Notes: generated from the letters alone by a model not told the origin. A stretch of DNA of 64,000 nucleotides from Geminicoccaceae bacterium (GCA_025062095.1 JANXAZ010000013.1:29499-93498), one strand, 5' to 3'. Numbered from the stretch's first letter, positions 9,587 to 18,835 are shown. Made by a program: numbers and translations.

Positions 9587-10093
9587 ATGAGCCCGGACAC
9601 CCGCACCCGCGAGCCGCAGATGAGCCTGTTGCGCCGCGAATTCGAAGCGGCGCGCGGCCGCTGGCGCGTGCTCGGCCTCTACGAGCGCTTCGAGCATGCG
9701 ATGGTCGTCGTGCTCACCGCGGTGATCGCGATCATCGTCGTCGCCGCGGTATGGAGCCTGATCCTCGAGGTCATGATCAGTCTCGTCCTCAAGGGCCAGT
9801 TGGACGTCACCGAGCACGCTGCCTTCCAGCGTGTCTTCGGCATGATCTTCACGGTGATCATTGCCCTGGAGTTCAAGCGCTCGCTCCTCGTCGCGGTCGA
9901 ACGCCGCCAGAGCATCGTGCAAGCGCGCACGGTCGTCTTGCTCGCCATGCTCGCGATTCTGCGCAAGCTCATCATCATGGACCTCGAGACCACCGAAGCG
10001 CTCAAGATCATCGGGCTCGCGGTCACGCTTCTGGCGCTGGGAACGGTCTATTGGGCGCTGCGCGAGCAGGATCGGCGCTTCGAGCGGGATTGA
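9587..10093 (+). CDS. PsiE-like (phosphate-starvation-inducible family) membrane protein
   Basis: A 168-residue inner-membrane protein with about four hydrophobic segments: MVVVLTAVIAIIVVAAVWSLIL, AFQRVFGMIFTVIIALEF, TVVLLAMLAILRKLIIMD and LKIIGLAVTLLALGTVYWAL. The pattern VFGMIFTVIIALEFKRSLL followed by a basic loop and ILRKLIIMDLETT resembles PsiE-family proteins, whose biochemical role is unknown. ATG 9587 is used because GGGGAGC lies at a proper distance upstream. It stands ahead of the TRAP genes on the same strand with an 86-base gap; a functional link is not shown. Confidence 0.75.
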   Translation: MSPDTRTREPQMSLLRREFEAARGRWRVLGLYERFEHAMVVVLTAVIAIIVVAAVWSLILEVMISLVLKGQLDVTEHAAFQRVFGMIFTVIIALEFKRSLLVAVERRQSIVQARTVVLLAMLAILRKLIIMDLETTEALKIIGLAVTLLALGTVYWALREQDRRFERD

Positions 10094-10179
10094 GCCCGAC
10101 ATCGGCGCGAGGGAAGGGACTGGCGAGGGACGCCGAGCCCGGCTAAGCAACGGCGCGCCAGGGACGACTGGGGAGGCGG

Positions 10180-11172
10180 ATGGCCATGCGCGGAAGCTGG
10201 ATCGTTCTCGCCGGGCTGCTGTTGGCCGGCGCGGATGCCCAGGCTCGCATCGAGCTCAAAGCGAGCCATCAGTTCCCGGGCGGCAAGGGCGACGTCCGCG
10301 ACGAGATGGTGCAGATCATCGCCCGCGAGGTCGAGAAAGCCGATGTGGGCCTCAGCATCAAGGTCTACCCGGGCGCTTCGCTCGTCAAGGCGACCGAGCA
10401 GTGGAACGCGTTGCTCAAGGGGCAAATCGACATTTCGTTGTTCCCGCTCGATTATGCGTCGGGCCGACATCCGCAGTTCGGTGCGACGCTCATGCCCGGT
10501 CTGGTCTTGAGCCACGAGCGGGCGCGTCGGCTCAACCAATCGCCGTTCATGAGCGACATCAAGAAGATCATCGAGGACGCCGGCATCATCGTGTTGGCCG
10601 ATGCCTGGCTCGCCGGCGCCTTCGGCGCCAAGAACAAGTGCATCCTCGAGCCCGCCGACGTCAAAGGCCTGAAGATCCGCTCGGCCGGGGCGACCTTCGC
10701 CGAGATGTGGGCGGGCGCCGGCGCTTCGATCGTCCAGATCCCCTCCAACGAAGTCTACAGCGCTTTGCAGACCGGCGTCGCCGACGCCACCGACACCTCG
10801 ACGGCGAGCTTCGTTTCCTTCCGTCTGTACGAGCAGATCGAGTGCATCACCGCCCCGGGCGACACGGCGCTGTGGTTCATGTACCAGCCGGTGCTCATGG
10901 CCAAGCGCAGCTTCGATCGGCTCGACCCCAAGCAGAAAGAGGTCTTGCTCGCCGCGGCCAAAAAGAGCGAGGACTATTTCTTCGCCGAGAGCAAAAAGCT
11001 CGACGAGGAGATGATCGAAGCCTTCAAGAAGGCCGGACGCAAGGTCGTCACGCTCTCGCCCGAGCAAGTGAAGAAGTGGCAGGACATCGCCTGGCAGACC
11101 TCCTACAAGACCTTCTCGGAGCAGGTGCCGGGCGGCAAGGCCCTGATCGAGAAAGCGCTCGCCGTCAATTGA
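10180..11172 (+). CDS. dctP: TRAP transporter periplasmic substrate-binding protein, DctP family
   Basis: A 330-residue DctP-type binding protein. It has a signal peptide ending near AQA (about residue 22), the opening ELKASHQFPGGKG, the KVYPGASLVKATEQWNALLKGQIDIS block, the ligand-region DVKGLKIRSAGATFAEMWAGAGAS, and ALQTGVADATDTS. It captures a solute, usually a carboxylate, in the periplasm and delivers it to the DctQM permease encoded directly downstream. The ligand cannot be assigned from sequence. GGGGAGGCGG precedes the ATG. Confidence 0.95.
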   Translation: MAMRGSWIVLAGLLLAGADAQARIELKASHQFPGGKGDVRDEMVQIIAREVEKADVGLSIKVYPGASLVKATEQWNALLKGQIDISLFPLDYASGRHPQFGATLMPGLVLSHERARRLNQSPFMSDIKKIIEDAGIIVLADAWLAGAFGAKNKCILEPADVKGLKIRSAGATFAEMWAGAGASIVQIPSNEVYSALQTGVADATDTSTASFVSFRLYEQIECITAPGDTALWFMYQPVLMAKRSFDRLDPKQKEVLLAAAKKSEDYFFAESKKLDEEMIEAFKKAGRKVVTLSPEQVKKWQDIAWQTSYKTFSEQVPGGKALIEKALAVN

Positions 11173-11214
11173 CAAACCGACGACGACGGCTTCCGCGCCT
11201 TCCGACCGATCGCG

Positions 11215-11733
11215 ATGGAGACCTACGTCCGCATCGTGAGCGCGCTTTCGCGCGCCGCCGCCTTCATCGCCGTCGGACTTTTGGTCGCGGCGATCCTCGT
11301 CATCTGCCAGATGCTCGTGATCCGCCACGGCCTCGGGCGCTCCGCCGTCTGGCAGAACGAGTTCGTGACCTTCGCCCTCGTCGCCGCGACCTTCCTCGCC
11401 GCTCCGTACGTGCTCCTCGTGCGCGGCCACGTCGTGGTCGAGCTCGTGCCGATCTGGCTTCCTCCTCGCGCGCGGCGGATCCTCGGTCTGGTCGCCGCCG
11501 TGCTCGGCTTTTCGTTCTGCGCGGTCGTCTTCGCCACCTCGCTCGAATGGTGGTGGGAGGCCTGGCGGCTCGATCTCCGCACGAGCACGATGTGGCGCGC
11601 GCGGCTGTGGATCCCCTACCTCTCCTTGCCCCTGGGCTCGCTCCTGTTGACGTTGCAATATCTGGCCGAGGTCTGGGAGATCGCGACGAACCGCAAGCCG
11701 GCCTTCGGAAATCCGCACGAGGTCGGCGCATGA
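11215..11733 (+). CDS. dctQ: TRAP transporter small permease subunit, DctQ family
   Basis: A 172-residue protein with four predicted membrane segments (FIAVGLLVAAILVICQMLVI; FVTFALVAATFLAAPYVLLV; ILGLVAAVLGFSFCAVVFAT; LWIPYLSLPLGSLLLTLQYL), as expected for DctQ, which pairs with DctM to form the sodium-driven uptake channel. The motif WQNEFVTFALVAATFLAAPYVLLVRGHVVVEL is typical. It lies 42 bases after dctP and overlaps dctM by ATGA. Confidence 0.93.
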   Translation: METYVRIVSALSRAAAFIAVGLLVAAILVICQMLVIRHGLGRSAVWQNEFVTFALVAATFLAAPYVLLVRGHVVVELVPIWLPPRARRILGLVAAVLGFSFCAVVFATSLEWWWEAWRLDLRTSTMWRARLWIPYLSLPLGSLLLTLQYLAEVWEIATNRKPAFGNPHEVGA

Positions 11734-13046
11734 GCCCGCTCGCCCTGGGCGCTCTCATCGCTCTGGTCACCGTCCTCGTCCTCGCCACCGGAACGCCCGT
11801 GGCCTTCGCCCTGGGGCTCGTCGCGGTCGCCTTTTTGCTCCTCTTCGAAGGACCGATCGCGCTCGCCAACCTGGCCGACACGCTTTTCGCCGGTCTCAAC
11901 GATTTCACCCTCGTCTCGATCCCCATGTTCGTGCTCATGGGAGCGGCGGTCGCCGCCTCGCGCGCCGGCGCCGATCTCTACGAGGCCCTCTCCCGGTGGC
12001 TGTGGCGCGTGCCGGGCAACCTCGTGGTGGCGAACATCGGCGCTTGTGCGCTCTTCGCCGCGCTCACCGGCTCCTCGCCCGCGACCTGCGCGGCCATCGG
12101 CAAGATGGGCATCCCCGAGATGCGCCGGCGCGGCTTTCCCGCCGATCTCGCCACCGGCGCCATCGCCGCCGGGGGGACGCTGGGCATCCTGATCCCGCCC
12201 TCGATCACCATGATCCTTTACGGGATCGCTTCCGAGACCTCGATCGGGCGGCTGTTCCTGGCCGGGATCGTGCCGGGCCTGATCCTCACCGGCCTCTTCG
12301 CGCTGTGGGCGGTAGCGGTGAGCCTCTGGCGCGGGGAGAGCCGTCCCGCGGGCCCCGGCCCCTCGCTCGCCGAACGGCTCGCCATCCTGCCGCGCGTCCT
12401 TCCTTTCGTCGCGGTGATCGTGGGCGTGGTCTGGGCACTCTACGGGGGCGTCGCGACGCCTTCGGAAGCCGCCGGGGTGGGGGCGGTCCTGTGTCTGGTG
12501 CTCGTCGTCCTCGTCTACCGCATGCGGCGGCCGCGCGAGCTGTGGCCGATCTTCGAGGCGACGATCCGGGAGTCGACGATGATCCTGATGATCATCGCGA
12601 CCTCGGTACTCTTCGGCTACATGCTCTCCAACCTCTACGTCACCCAGTCCATCGCTCAGTGGATCGCCGGCCTCGAGGTCAATCGCTGGGTGATCATGTT
12701 CTGGATCAACCTGCTCCTGCTCGTCGCCGGATGTTTCCTACCGCCGGCGGCGATCATCCTCATGACCACCCCGATCATCATGCCGATCCTGGAGAACGCC
12801 GATTTCGATCCGGTGTGGTTCGGCGTGATCCTGACCCTCAACATGGAGCTCGGGCTCATCACCCCGCCCGTCGGCCTCAACCTCTTCGTGATCAACGGCA
12901 TCGCCCCCGACGTCCCGCTCGGCACGGTGCTGCGAGGCGCTCTGCCCTTCATGCTCCTGATGGTCGCGACGATGGTGCTGCTGTGCTTCTTCCCCGGGCT
13001 CGCGACCTGGCTGCCGGATCTCCTGATGGGCCCGCGGGTCGGCTGA
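11730..13046 (+). CDS. dctM: TRAP transporter large permease subunit, DctM family
   Basis: A 438-residue polytopic protein of normal DctM length with roughly a dozen membrane segments. Conserved stretches are FTLVSIPMFVLMGAAVAASRAGADLYEALSRWLWRVPGNLVVANIGACALFAALTGSSPATCAAIGKMGIPEMRRRGF, GGTLGILIPPSITMILYGIASETSIGRLFLAGIVPG, YGGVATPSEAAGVGAV, and NMELGLITPPVGLNLFVINGIAP. It forms the translocation path for the DctP ligand. It completes a full three-gene TRAP system with no associated regulator in the window. Confidence 0.96.
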   Translation: MSPLALGALIALVTVLVLATGTPVAFALGLVAVAFLLLFEGPIALANLADTLFAGLNDFTLVSIPMFVLMGAAVAASRAGADLYEALSRWLWRVPGNLVVANIGACALFAALTGSSPATCAAIGKMGIPEMRRRGFPADLATGAIAAGGTLGILIPPSITMILYGIASETSIGRLFLAGIVPGLILTGLFALWAVAVSLWRGESRPAGPGPSLAERLAILPRVLPFVAVIVGVVWALYGGVATPSEAAGVGAVLCLVLVVLVYRMRRPRELWPIFEATIRESTMILMIIATSVLFGYMLSNLYVTQSIAQWIAGLEVNRWVIMFWINLLLLVAGCFLPPAAIILMTTPIIMPILENADFDPVWFGVILTLNMELGLITPPVGLNLFVINGIAPDVPLGTVLRGALPFMLLMVATMVLLCFFPGLATWLPDLLMGPRVG

Positions 13047-13261
13047 GCCACGGCTTCCCGCGGCACCGAAAGGCCCCGATTTCGGCTCCCGCCCCCGCCC
13101 GCTCCGCGGAGCCGAAGAACGTTGCGTGGAACGCGCGCGGGGTTCTCGCGGGCCGGTTCCGCCGGTCCCCTCGGCGGGTTCTCCGCGGCCGAGCCGGCCT
13201 AAGGCCACGCGCGCGACGCTCGGCGAGCGCGCGGTGCGATCGCGGGTGGTTTCGGGGCGGG

Positions 13262-13337
13262 TGGTGGAGCCGAGGGGACTCGAACCCCCGACCCCCTGCG
13301 TGCAAAGCAGGTGCTCTCCCGACTGAGCTACGGCCCC
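13262..13337 (-). tRNA. tRNA-Ala (anticodon TGC)
   Basis: Read on the minus strand, a 76-base cloverleaf folds: acceptor GGGGCCG pairing with CGGCTCC followed by an encoded ACCA; D arm GCTC...GAGC; anticodon arm CCTGC-TTTGCAC-GCAGG giving TGC; T arm GGGGG-TTCGAGT-CCCCT. The CCA is genome-encoded. In many alphaproteobacteria this isoacceptor lies in the rRNA spacer, so a stand-alone copy between dctM and rdgB is worth noting. Confidence 0.97.
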
Positions 13338-13385
13338 CCGGGCAGAGATGACAGCTCCCCGTCCGGTGCGCAATCCCCGCCCCGA

Positions 13386-14066
13386 TCAGCGATCCGGACC
13401 CGGCCGGCCGTGCTCGGCGGGGGGAGGCTCCTCTTCGGCGGCGGGCGCGAAACATCGGGCGAGAAGCGCGCGCATCGCGCGCGCGCGATGCGAGAGCGCT
13501 TCTTTCTCTTCGGCCAACATCTCGCCGAAAGTCCGCGTCTCGCCTTCCGGGACGAAGAGAGGATCGTAGCCGAAGCCCCGTTCGCCACGGGGCTCGGGGG
13601 CGATCTCGCCTTCCACCCTCCCTTCCGCGCATTCGCTGTGGCCGTCGGGCCAAGCGAGGCAGATCGCCGCGACGAAGGCGGCGCGCCGATCGGCCTTCTC
13701 GATCCCCCCGAAGCGCGCCGCGAGCTCCTCGCGCACCCGCCGCATGGCCTTGGCGAAGTCGCGCTCCGGTCCGGCCCAATCGGCGGTCGCGAGCCCGGGA
13801 GCGCCACCGAGCGCGTAGACGAGGAGGCCGCTGTCGTCGGCGAGCGCGGGGATCCCGCTCGCCCGCGCCGCGGCAACGGCCTTCAGGCGCGCGTTCTCGA
13901 GAAAGGTCGCTCCGCTCTCGTCGGGCACGGGCAGCCCCGCCTCGGCCGCTCCGATCACGCGGACGCCGAGAGGTTCGAGAAGCGCGCGGAACTCCGCGAG
14001 TTTGCCGGGATTGTGGGTGGCGACCAGGAGCCGGTCGCCGGTGAAGCGGCGGGGTTTTCCGCTCAC
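13386..14066 (-). CDS. rdgB: RdgB/HAM1 family non-canonical purine NTP pyrophosphatase (XTP/dITP)
   Basis: A 226-residue pyrophosphatase that removes XTP, ITP and dITP from the nucleotide pool. It shows the family signatures [48 protein letters not shown] and the C-terminal [23 protein letters not shown] followed by the SHRARAM block. The start is GTG at 14066, sharing GTGA with the rph stop, consistent with the conserved rph-rdgB operon of alphaproteobacteria. About 27 residues at the C-terminus are Pro/Glu-rich and not part of the family core. Confidence 0.95.
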   Translation of the reverse strand: MSGKPRRFTGDRLLVATHNPGKLAEFRALLEPLGVRVIGAAEAGLPVPDESGATFLENARLKAVAAARASGIPALADDSGLLVYALGGAPGLATADWAGPERDFAKAMRRVREELAARFGGIEKADRRAAFVAAICLAWPDGHSECAEGRVEGEIAPEPRGERGFGYDPLFVPEGETRTFGEMLAEEKEALSHRARAMRALLARCFAPAAEEEPPPAEHGRPGPDR

Positions 14067-14791
14067 AGCCGAGCGATCGCCTCGCGTTGGAGCTGAACGA
14101 GCCGGGCGATGCCGCTCTCGGCGAGGGCGCGCAACGCCGCCACCTGGGGTTCGGTCAACGGCGCCTCCTCGGCGGTGAGCTGGATCTCGACCACCCCGCC
14201 CGAAGCGGAGAGAACGAAGTTGCCGTCGGCCGCGGCGATGCTGTCCTCGGCGTAGTCGAGGTCGAGAAGGGCCGTGCCCGCGACGATGCCACAAGAGACC
14301 GCCGCGACCGGTTCGCGCAGCGGCAGGCGCGGCAGCTCGCCGCGGCGCACGAGGAGCGCGAGGGCCTGGTGCAGCGCCACGTAGCCCCCGGTGATCGCGG
14401 CGCACCGGGTGCCGCCGTCGGCCTGCAGCACGTCGCAGTCGACGGTGATCTGCCGCTCGCCCAGAAGCTCGAGATCGGTGACCGCGCGCAGGCTGCGTCC
14501 GATGAGCCGCTGGATCTCGAGCGTGCGTCCGGACTGGCGTCCGCGCGCCGCCTCGCGCTCGCTGCGGGTGAGCGTCGCGCGCGGCAGCATGCCGTATTCG
14601 GCCGTGACCCAGCCTCTGCCGGTGTTGCGCAGAAAAGAAGGCACCTTCTCCTCGACGCTCGCCGTGCACAGGACCACCGTGTGACCGACGCGCACCAGAC
14701 ACGAGCCCTCGGCGTGGCGGCTCCAGCCCGGCTCGAGGCTGACCGGGCGGAGCTCGTCGGGGCGTCGACCGGAGGGACGGGCGAAGCTCAC
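14063..14791 (-). CDS. rph: Ribonuclease PH
   Basis: A 242-residue phosphorolytic 3'-5' exoribonuclease that trims the 3' ends of tRNA precursors. Recognisable segments are [115 protein letters not shown] and [37 protein letters not shown]. The start is GTG at 14791 and overlaps the stop of the upstream glycosyltransferase-like gene by 4 bases. In most relatives rph starts its own transcript beside hrcA, so that coupling is unusual. Confidence 0.96.
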   Translation of the reverse strand: MSFARPSGRRPDELRPVSLEPGWSRHAEGSCLVRVGHTVVLCTASVEEKVPSFLRNTGRGWVTAEYGMLPRATLTRSEREAARGRQSGRTLEIQRLIGRSLRAVTDLELLGERQITVDCDVLQADGGTRCAAITGGYVALHQALALLVRRGELPRLPLREPVAAVSCGIVAGTALLDLDYAEDSIAAADGNFVLSASGGVVEIQLTAEEAPLTEPQVAALRALAESGIARLVQLQREAIARL

Positions 14792-15690
14792 GCGGCCTTC
14801 GGCAGCGCCGGCACCCGTTCGATCAGCGCGAGGGCGTCGTGGCGGATGTGGTTGCGGGCCATGTGCTCCTTCAGAAGCGCTTCGTCCACGATCCCCTTCT
14901 CCAGGCACTCGCGCAGAAGGCCGAAGAAGTACTCCTCTTGCTTGGCGTCCGGGTGCGGCTTGTAGCGGCCGAGGAAGGCGTATTCGCCGAAGAGCTTGCG
15001 ACGCGCGCGTTTGAGGAGCGCGAGCCCGGGGATCAGGGAGCGCTCGGCGGGTACGAAATCGACCGGCAAGCCGGTCTTCCAGGGTTGAGTCATCCGCCGG
15101 GTGTTGTGCAGCATCTTGGTTCGCGGCGTGAGCCGATCGAAGTCGTTCCACTCCGGCTCGAACAGACCGATCGTCGACTTGTCCTCGTACTCGAGGTTCA
15201 TCCAATCCTTGTAATCGCGCTCCATCCGGAAGAGTTTGTCGAAGTCCTCCTCCATTTTCCAGTGCCGGAGCTCGGCGCAGTCGAGGAGCATCACGCTCGA
15301 GGCGAAATGAGCGAAAGGCCCGGATCCGCGCATCCGGCACATGATCGCCTTGCCCTGCATGTCGCGCGAGAGCAGCTCCCACACGTCCTGCACGGCGAAG
15401 ACGTCGGGGTCGACGACCACCGCCCGCCCCTGATAGCCCATGAGCTCCGGCGGCTTGAAGCGCAGCGGGGTGAAGGATTGGAGGTCGTCGTTGAGCCAAC
15501 GGCGCGTCGAGCCGTCGCGGCGGTACTCGCGTCCCTCGTAACGATCGAAGAACTCTTTGTACGTCGCGTGTTCGATCAGCCGTACGTCGAAGGCGTCGGG
15601 CGAGCGCGAGTTGCGCTTCATCGAATAAGCGGAAACGAGCGCACCGATGTACTGCTTGTGATTCGTATGGATGAAGACGCAAGGTTTCAT
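14788..15690 (-). CDS. Putative glycosyltransferase, GT8-like fold
   Basis: A 300-residue soluble protein with no signal peptide. The opening [28 protein letters not shown] looks like a Rossmann-type nucleotide-sugar domain. [17 protein letters not shown] at residues 91-107 carries a DxD-type metal/nucleotide motif (D94-P-D96) followed by the aromatic-Leu segment typical of GT8 enzymes. [20 protein letters not shown] near residue 195 recalls the GT8 H...KPW motif. The C-terminal third is charged and helical. I recognise the fold type, not an ortholog, so donor and acceptor are unknown. Its end overlaps rph by GTGA and the three-gene unit runs on through rdgB. Confidence 0.65.
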   Translation of the reverse strand: MKPCVFIHTNHKQYIGALVSAYSMKRNSRSPDAFDVRLIEHATYKEFFDRYEGREYRRDGSTRRWLNDDLQSFTPLRFKPPELMGYQGRAVVVDPDVFAVQDVWELLSRDMQGKAIMCRMRGSGPFAHFASSVMLLDCAELRHWKMEEDFDKLFRMERDYKDWMNLEYEDKSTIGLFEPEWNDFDRLTPRTKMLHNTRRMTQPWKTGLPVDFVPAERSLIPGLALLKRARRKLFGEYAFLGRYKPHPDAKQEEYFFGLLRECLEKGIVDEALLKEHMARNHIRHDALALIERVPALPKAA

Positions 15691-16082
15691 CGGGTCCTTC
15701 CCCCGCCCAGGACCGAACCGGCGGACGAGTCCGTTAGCACGGGCACGGGCCTCGCCTCAACCACGAGATCGCGGGCGCGACGATCCGCCCGGTGCGCGAA
15801 GAACCGCGAACGAGCGAAGATCGAGACCGCGGAGCGGCGGACGCGCGGGACTGGCCGGCGTCTCGCGGCGAGGCTCCTCGCGGGCGACGGGCGGGCGCGA
15901 CCGCGGGGACCGATGTCTTCGGTGCGCGTCCCGAGCACTCGTCGGCCGCGCCCCGGGAGAAGGCTTCGGCCGGCTCGGCCCGCACCGGCCGAGTCTGGGT
16001 TCACGGCGCGAGCCCCGGCTGCTATGTGCTCGTTGCCCGCCTTCCGCCGCCCGAAGCGGCGCGCGCGGTGATCGGAGGCCTC
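15691..16082. other. 392-base divergent intergenic stretch
   Basis: The region separates the minus-strand glycosyltransferase gene from the plus-strand rhomboid gene and should hold both promoters, but I cannot identify -35/-10 pairs with confidence. A frame open upstream of the rhomboid start encodes only Arg/Ala-rich sequence and is not included in the gene. Confidence 0.5.
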
Positions 16083-16853
16083 ATGGTCCCCGTCCGGGAC
16101 GCCGTGGCCACGCGCCATCCGCCCTTCGTCACCTGGACGGTGATCGCCCTGTGCGTTCTCGTCTATCTCCTCGAGGCCGGGCTGCCGGCCAAGGCCTTCG
16201 AGCGTTTTCTGTTCCAGCACGGGCTCGTGCCGGCGCGTTTTTTCGGCCCCCTCGCGCTGCGCGATCCGCCGAGCTCGTGGGATTATCGGGTCTTTTTCAC
16301 CCACATGTTCCTCCACGGCGGTTTCCTTCACCTTCTGATGAACATGTGGACGCTTCTGGTCTTCGGACCGGCGATCGAAGACCGGTTGGGAATCCGTCGT
16401 TACATCGTTTTCTATCTCGCTTGCGGTCTGTTCGCCGGTCTCGCGCACGCCCTCGTCAACGCCCACTCCACGGTTCCCGCGGTCGGCGCCTCCGGGGCCA
16501 TCGCCGGGGTGATCGGCGCTTATGCGCGGATGTTCCCGCGCGCGCGGCTGGTCATGATGGTACCCGTCTTCTTCGTTCCTTTCTTCGTCGAGGTCCCGGC
16601 TCTCGTGTTCGCCGCCTTCTGGTTCTTGTCCCAAGTGGTTCCGGGACTTCTCGCGCTCGGGGGACCGGCGGACGTCGGCGGGGTCGCCTGGTGGGCGCAC
16701 ATCGGCGGCTTCGTCGCCGGCTGGGCACTCGCTCCGTTCCTGCGCCGACCCTACCGCCGCTATCGACGCTTCTATGCCGACGAAGGGGTCTACGGGTTTC
16801 TCCCCGACGGGCGCCGCTCGCGGGGCAAGGCCGGGATCGGACCATGGGGTTGA
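16083..16853 (+). CDS. Rhomboid-family intramembrane serine protease
   Basis: A 256-residue integral membrane protease that cleaves substrates within or near transmembrane helices. The catalytic GASG motif is at 135-138 with Ser137 as nucleophile, and the partner histidine is His206 in WAHIGGF. The oxyanion/stabilising HLLMNM motif (His83, Asn87) and the characteristic GxxxExxxG-like helix spacing are present, with six or more hydrophobic helices. ATG 16083 is preceded by GGAGG and opens directly into the family N-terminus. The gene overlaps the next one by 10 bases, which suggests coupled expression with a second membrane protease. Confidence 0.92.
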   Translation: MVPVRDAVATRHPPFVTWTVIALCVLVYLLEAGLPAKAFERFLFQHGLVPARFFGPLALRDPPSSWDYRVFFTHMFLHGGFLHLLMNMWTLLVFGPAIEDRLGIRRYIVFYLACGLFAGLAHALVNAHSTVPAVGASGAIAGVIGAYARMFPRARLVMMVPVFFVPFFVEVPALVFAAFWFLSQVVPGLLALGGPADVGGVAWWAHIGGFVAGWALAPFLRRPYRRYRRFYADEGVYGFLPDGRRSRGKAGIGPWG

Positions 16854-17671
16854 CGGATCTCTTCTCGCTTTTCGTCGTGATCGCCGCGTTGCAACCGGTG
16901 TTGCAGCGTCGCTGGCTCGAAGCCATGCGCGCGCGCAAGATCGCTCAGATCGAAGAACAGCGGGGCTCGCGGGTCATCCTCCTCGTCCATCGCCAAGAGA
17001 CCATGAGCCTCCTCGGTTTTCCCTTGATGCGTTATATCAACGTCAACGATTCGGAGGAGGTTCTGCGCGCCATCCATTTGACCGATCCGGAGCTTCCGCT
17101 GGATATCGTCTTGCACACACCGGGAGGTTTGGTGCTCGCGGCTCTGCAGATCGCGCGCGCGATCGAGGCGCACAAGGGCAAAGTGACCGTGTTCGTGCCG
17201 CACCACGCCATGTCGGGCGGTACGCTCATCGCGCTCGCCGCGGACGAGATCGTGATGTGCGAGCATTCGGTGCTGGGGCCGATCGATCCCCAAATCGGCG
17301 GGATGCCGGCCGCCTCGATCGTCAAAGTGGCCGAGAGCAAGCCCATCGCCGAGGTCGACGACCAGACCCTCGTGCTCGCGGACATCGGACGCAAGGCGAT
17401 CGCCCAGATGGAGGCCGCGGCCGCTTCCCTTTTGCGCCGGCACATGGACGAGGCGCGAGCGCGGGAGGTCGCGGCCAAGCTCGCGAGCGGCACCTGGACC
17501 CACGACTATCCGATCTCCGCCCGGGAGGCGAAAGCGCTCGGCCTTCCCGTCTGCTTCGCCATGCCGAGCGAGGTGCTCGAGCTCATGACGCTCTATCCCC
17601 AGCCCGTGCGCCAACAAGGCGGGGTGGAGTATCTGCCCGTCCCGCGTCATCGCGCGATCGGGACGCGCTGA
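16844..17671 (+). CDS. SDH-type (Clp/SppA-fold) membrane serine protease
   Basis: A 275-residue protein of the serine dehydrogenase proteinase family (PF01972 type), a ClpP/crotonase-fold group related to SppA. An N-terminal hydrophobic helix (LFSLFVVIAALQPVL, 6-20) precedes a basic segment. The core holds HTPGGLVLAALQIARAI (from 91) and PHHAMSGGTLIALAADEIVM with Ser124 as probable nucleophile, then LGPIDPQIGGMPAASIV. It lacks the acylated periplasmic region of SppA. It overlaps the rhomboid gene, so a joint role in membrane-protein turnover is a reasonable inference. Actual substrates are unknown. Confidence 0.88.
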   Translation: MGLTDLFSLFVVIAALQPVLQRRWLEAMRARKIAQIEEQRGSRVILLVHRQETMSLLGFPLMRYINVNDSEEVLRAIHLTDPELPLDIVLHTPGGLVLAALQIARAIEAHKGKVTVFVPHHAMSGGTLIALAADEIVMCEHSVLGPIDPQIGGMPAASIVKVAESKPIAEVDDQTLVLADIGRKAIAQMEAAAASLLRRHMDEARAREVAAKLASGTWTHDYPISAREAKALGLPVCFAMPSEVLELMTLYPQPVRQQGGVEYLPVPRHRAIGTR

Positions 17672-17689
17672 AGGCGGGGCGATCGCGGC

Positions 17690-18835
17690 TCACGACACGA
17701 GCGGTGCGGGTTCGTCCGCCGGCGGCGGAACGGCGGGGGCGAGGAGCGCGCGCACGCGGGCCACGGCGACCTCGAGCTCGTCCGCCGGCGGTGTCGCCGC
17801 GGTCGGGAACGGCTCGCCGAGGCGCACGGCGCGCCCGCTCGCGAAAAGATACCGGTGGATCCGTTCGATCTCGCGCGAGAAACCGAGAAGGCCCGCGCGG
17901 CGGACGAGCGCGCCGAGCCCCGCGAGCGCACCGTCGGGTCCGAGGGCGCGGGCGACGCCACGGCCGACCCGGGTCGCGAGGTCGCGGCGCACGGGAAGCT
18001 CGGCGATGGCGAGGGGCCGGCCGAGCCGCGCCACTTCCACCACCATCGACACGCTGTCCCCGGTCACCACGAAGCGATCGGCGAAGGCCAGGAGGCCGTA
18101 ATAGGGGTTGGCCTCGGGGGGATCCTCGGCCCGCCAGGAATAGAAGAGCGTGCCGGGGGGCAGGGCCTCGCGCAGCGCCCGCGCCACCTCCGCGCTCGTC
18201 CGCCGGCTCGTGCTCGCGTAGATCGTCCCGCCCTCGCGCATCGACGAAAGGCGCGCAGCGAGTTCGCGCGCGACCGCGGCATCGAAGCGATAGGGCTTGG
18301 TCTCGCCGCCCACGAAGAACGCGGTGAGCGGACGCGGCAGCGGCTCGAGGCGCGGCCGCCATCGCTCGCGCGCGGCGGCGAGCCGCTCGGGGTCGGGTCG
18401 CAACAGCGGGAGCTGGAGGCGCACGACGTTGGGCGCCTCCGGGACCGCGTACTGGGCGGGAGCGATGATCAGCGCGAAGCGCTCGGGCCAGCGTTTGGGC
18501 CGGCCGAGAATGACCAGGCGGGTGCGCCCGCCGCTCCGCTCGGCCAGCCACAGCGCGGCCATCGAGGGCCGCCGCCCGATCGTGATCGCGAGCTCGGGCC
18601 AAGGCGGCTCGAGCGGATCGGAGCGAGCGGGATCGAGATGCGCGAGGCTCGGCCGGAAGCGGGGCTTGCCGAGCATCCATTCGGGTCGCGGAACGAGCCG
18701 CTTGATCGCGAAGGGTTCGCCCAGCGCGCGCGCGAGCTCGAGCACCTGCGCGTTGTCGCCGGCCTTGTCGCCGAGCAGGAGCCACAGACGCGGGGGGCCG
18801 CCGAGGTCGCGGCCAAGGACGGGGGATGGCGACAT
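17690..18835 (-). CDS. ELM1-family (DUF1022) GT-B-like protein
   Basis: A 381-residue soluble protein matching the ELM1/DUF1022 family: RLWLLLGDKAGDNAQVLELARALG at the N-terminus, IGRRPSMAALWLAERSGGRTRLVILGRPKRWPERFALIIAPAQYAVP, TAFFVGGETKPYRFDAAVARELA, and the C-terminal FADRFVVTGDSVSMVVEVARLGRPLAIAEL. The layout resembles GT-B glycosyltransferases. The plant homolog affects mitochondrial fission, but the bacterial role is unknown. It is downstream of fliW on the same strand with 64 bases between, so it could belong to the flagellar transcript by position only. Confidence 0.85.
   Translation of the reverse strand: MSPSPVLGRDLGGPPRLWLLLGDKAGDNAQVLELARALGEPFAIKRLVPRPEWMLGKPRFRPSLAHLDPARSDPLEPPWPELAITIGRRPSMAALWLAERSGGRTRLVILGRPKRWPERFALIIAPAQYAVPEAPNVVRLQLPLLRPDPERLAAARERWRPRLEPLPRPLTAFFVGGETKPYRFDAAVARELAARLSSMREGGTIYASTSRRTSAEVARALREALPPGTLFYSWRAEDPPEANPYYGLLAFADRFVVTGDSVSMVVEVARLGRPLAIAELPVRRDLATRVGRGVARALGPDGALAGLGALVRRAGLLGFSREIERIHRYLFASGRAVRLGEPFPTAATPPADELEVAVARVRALLAPAVPPPADEPAPLVS

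Noticed and set aside
13047..13337. The tRNA-Ala 3' end as an attachment site for an integrated island carrying the TRAP genes
   Set aside because: No integrase, no repeated tRNA 3' end and no compositional shift were found nearby.
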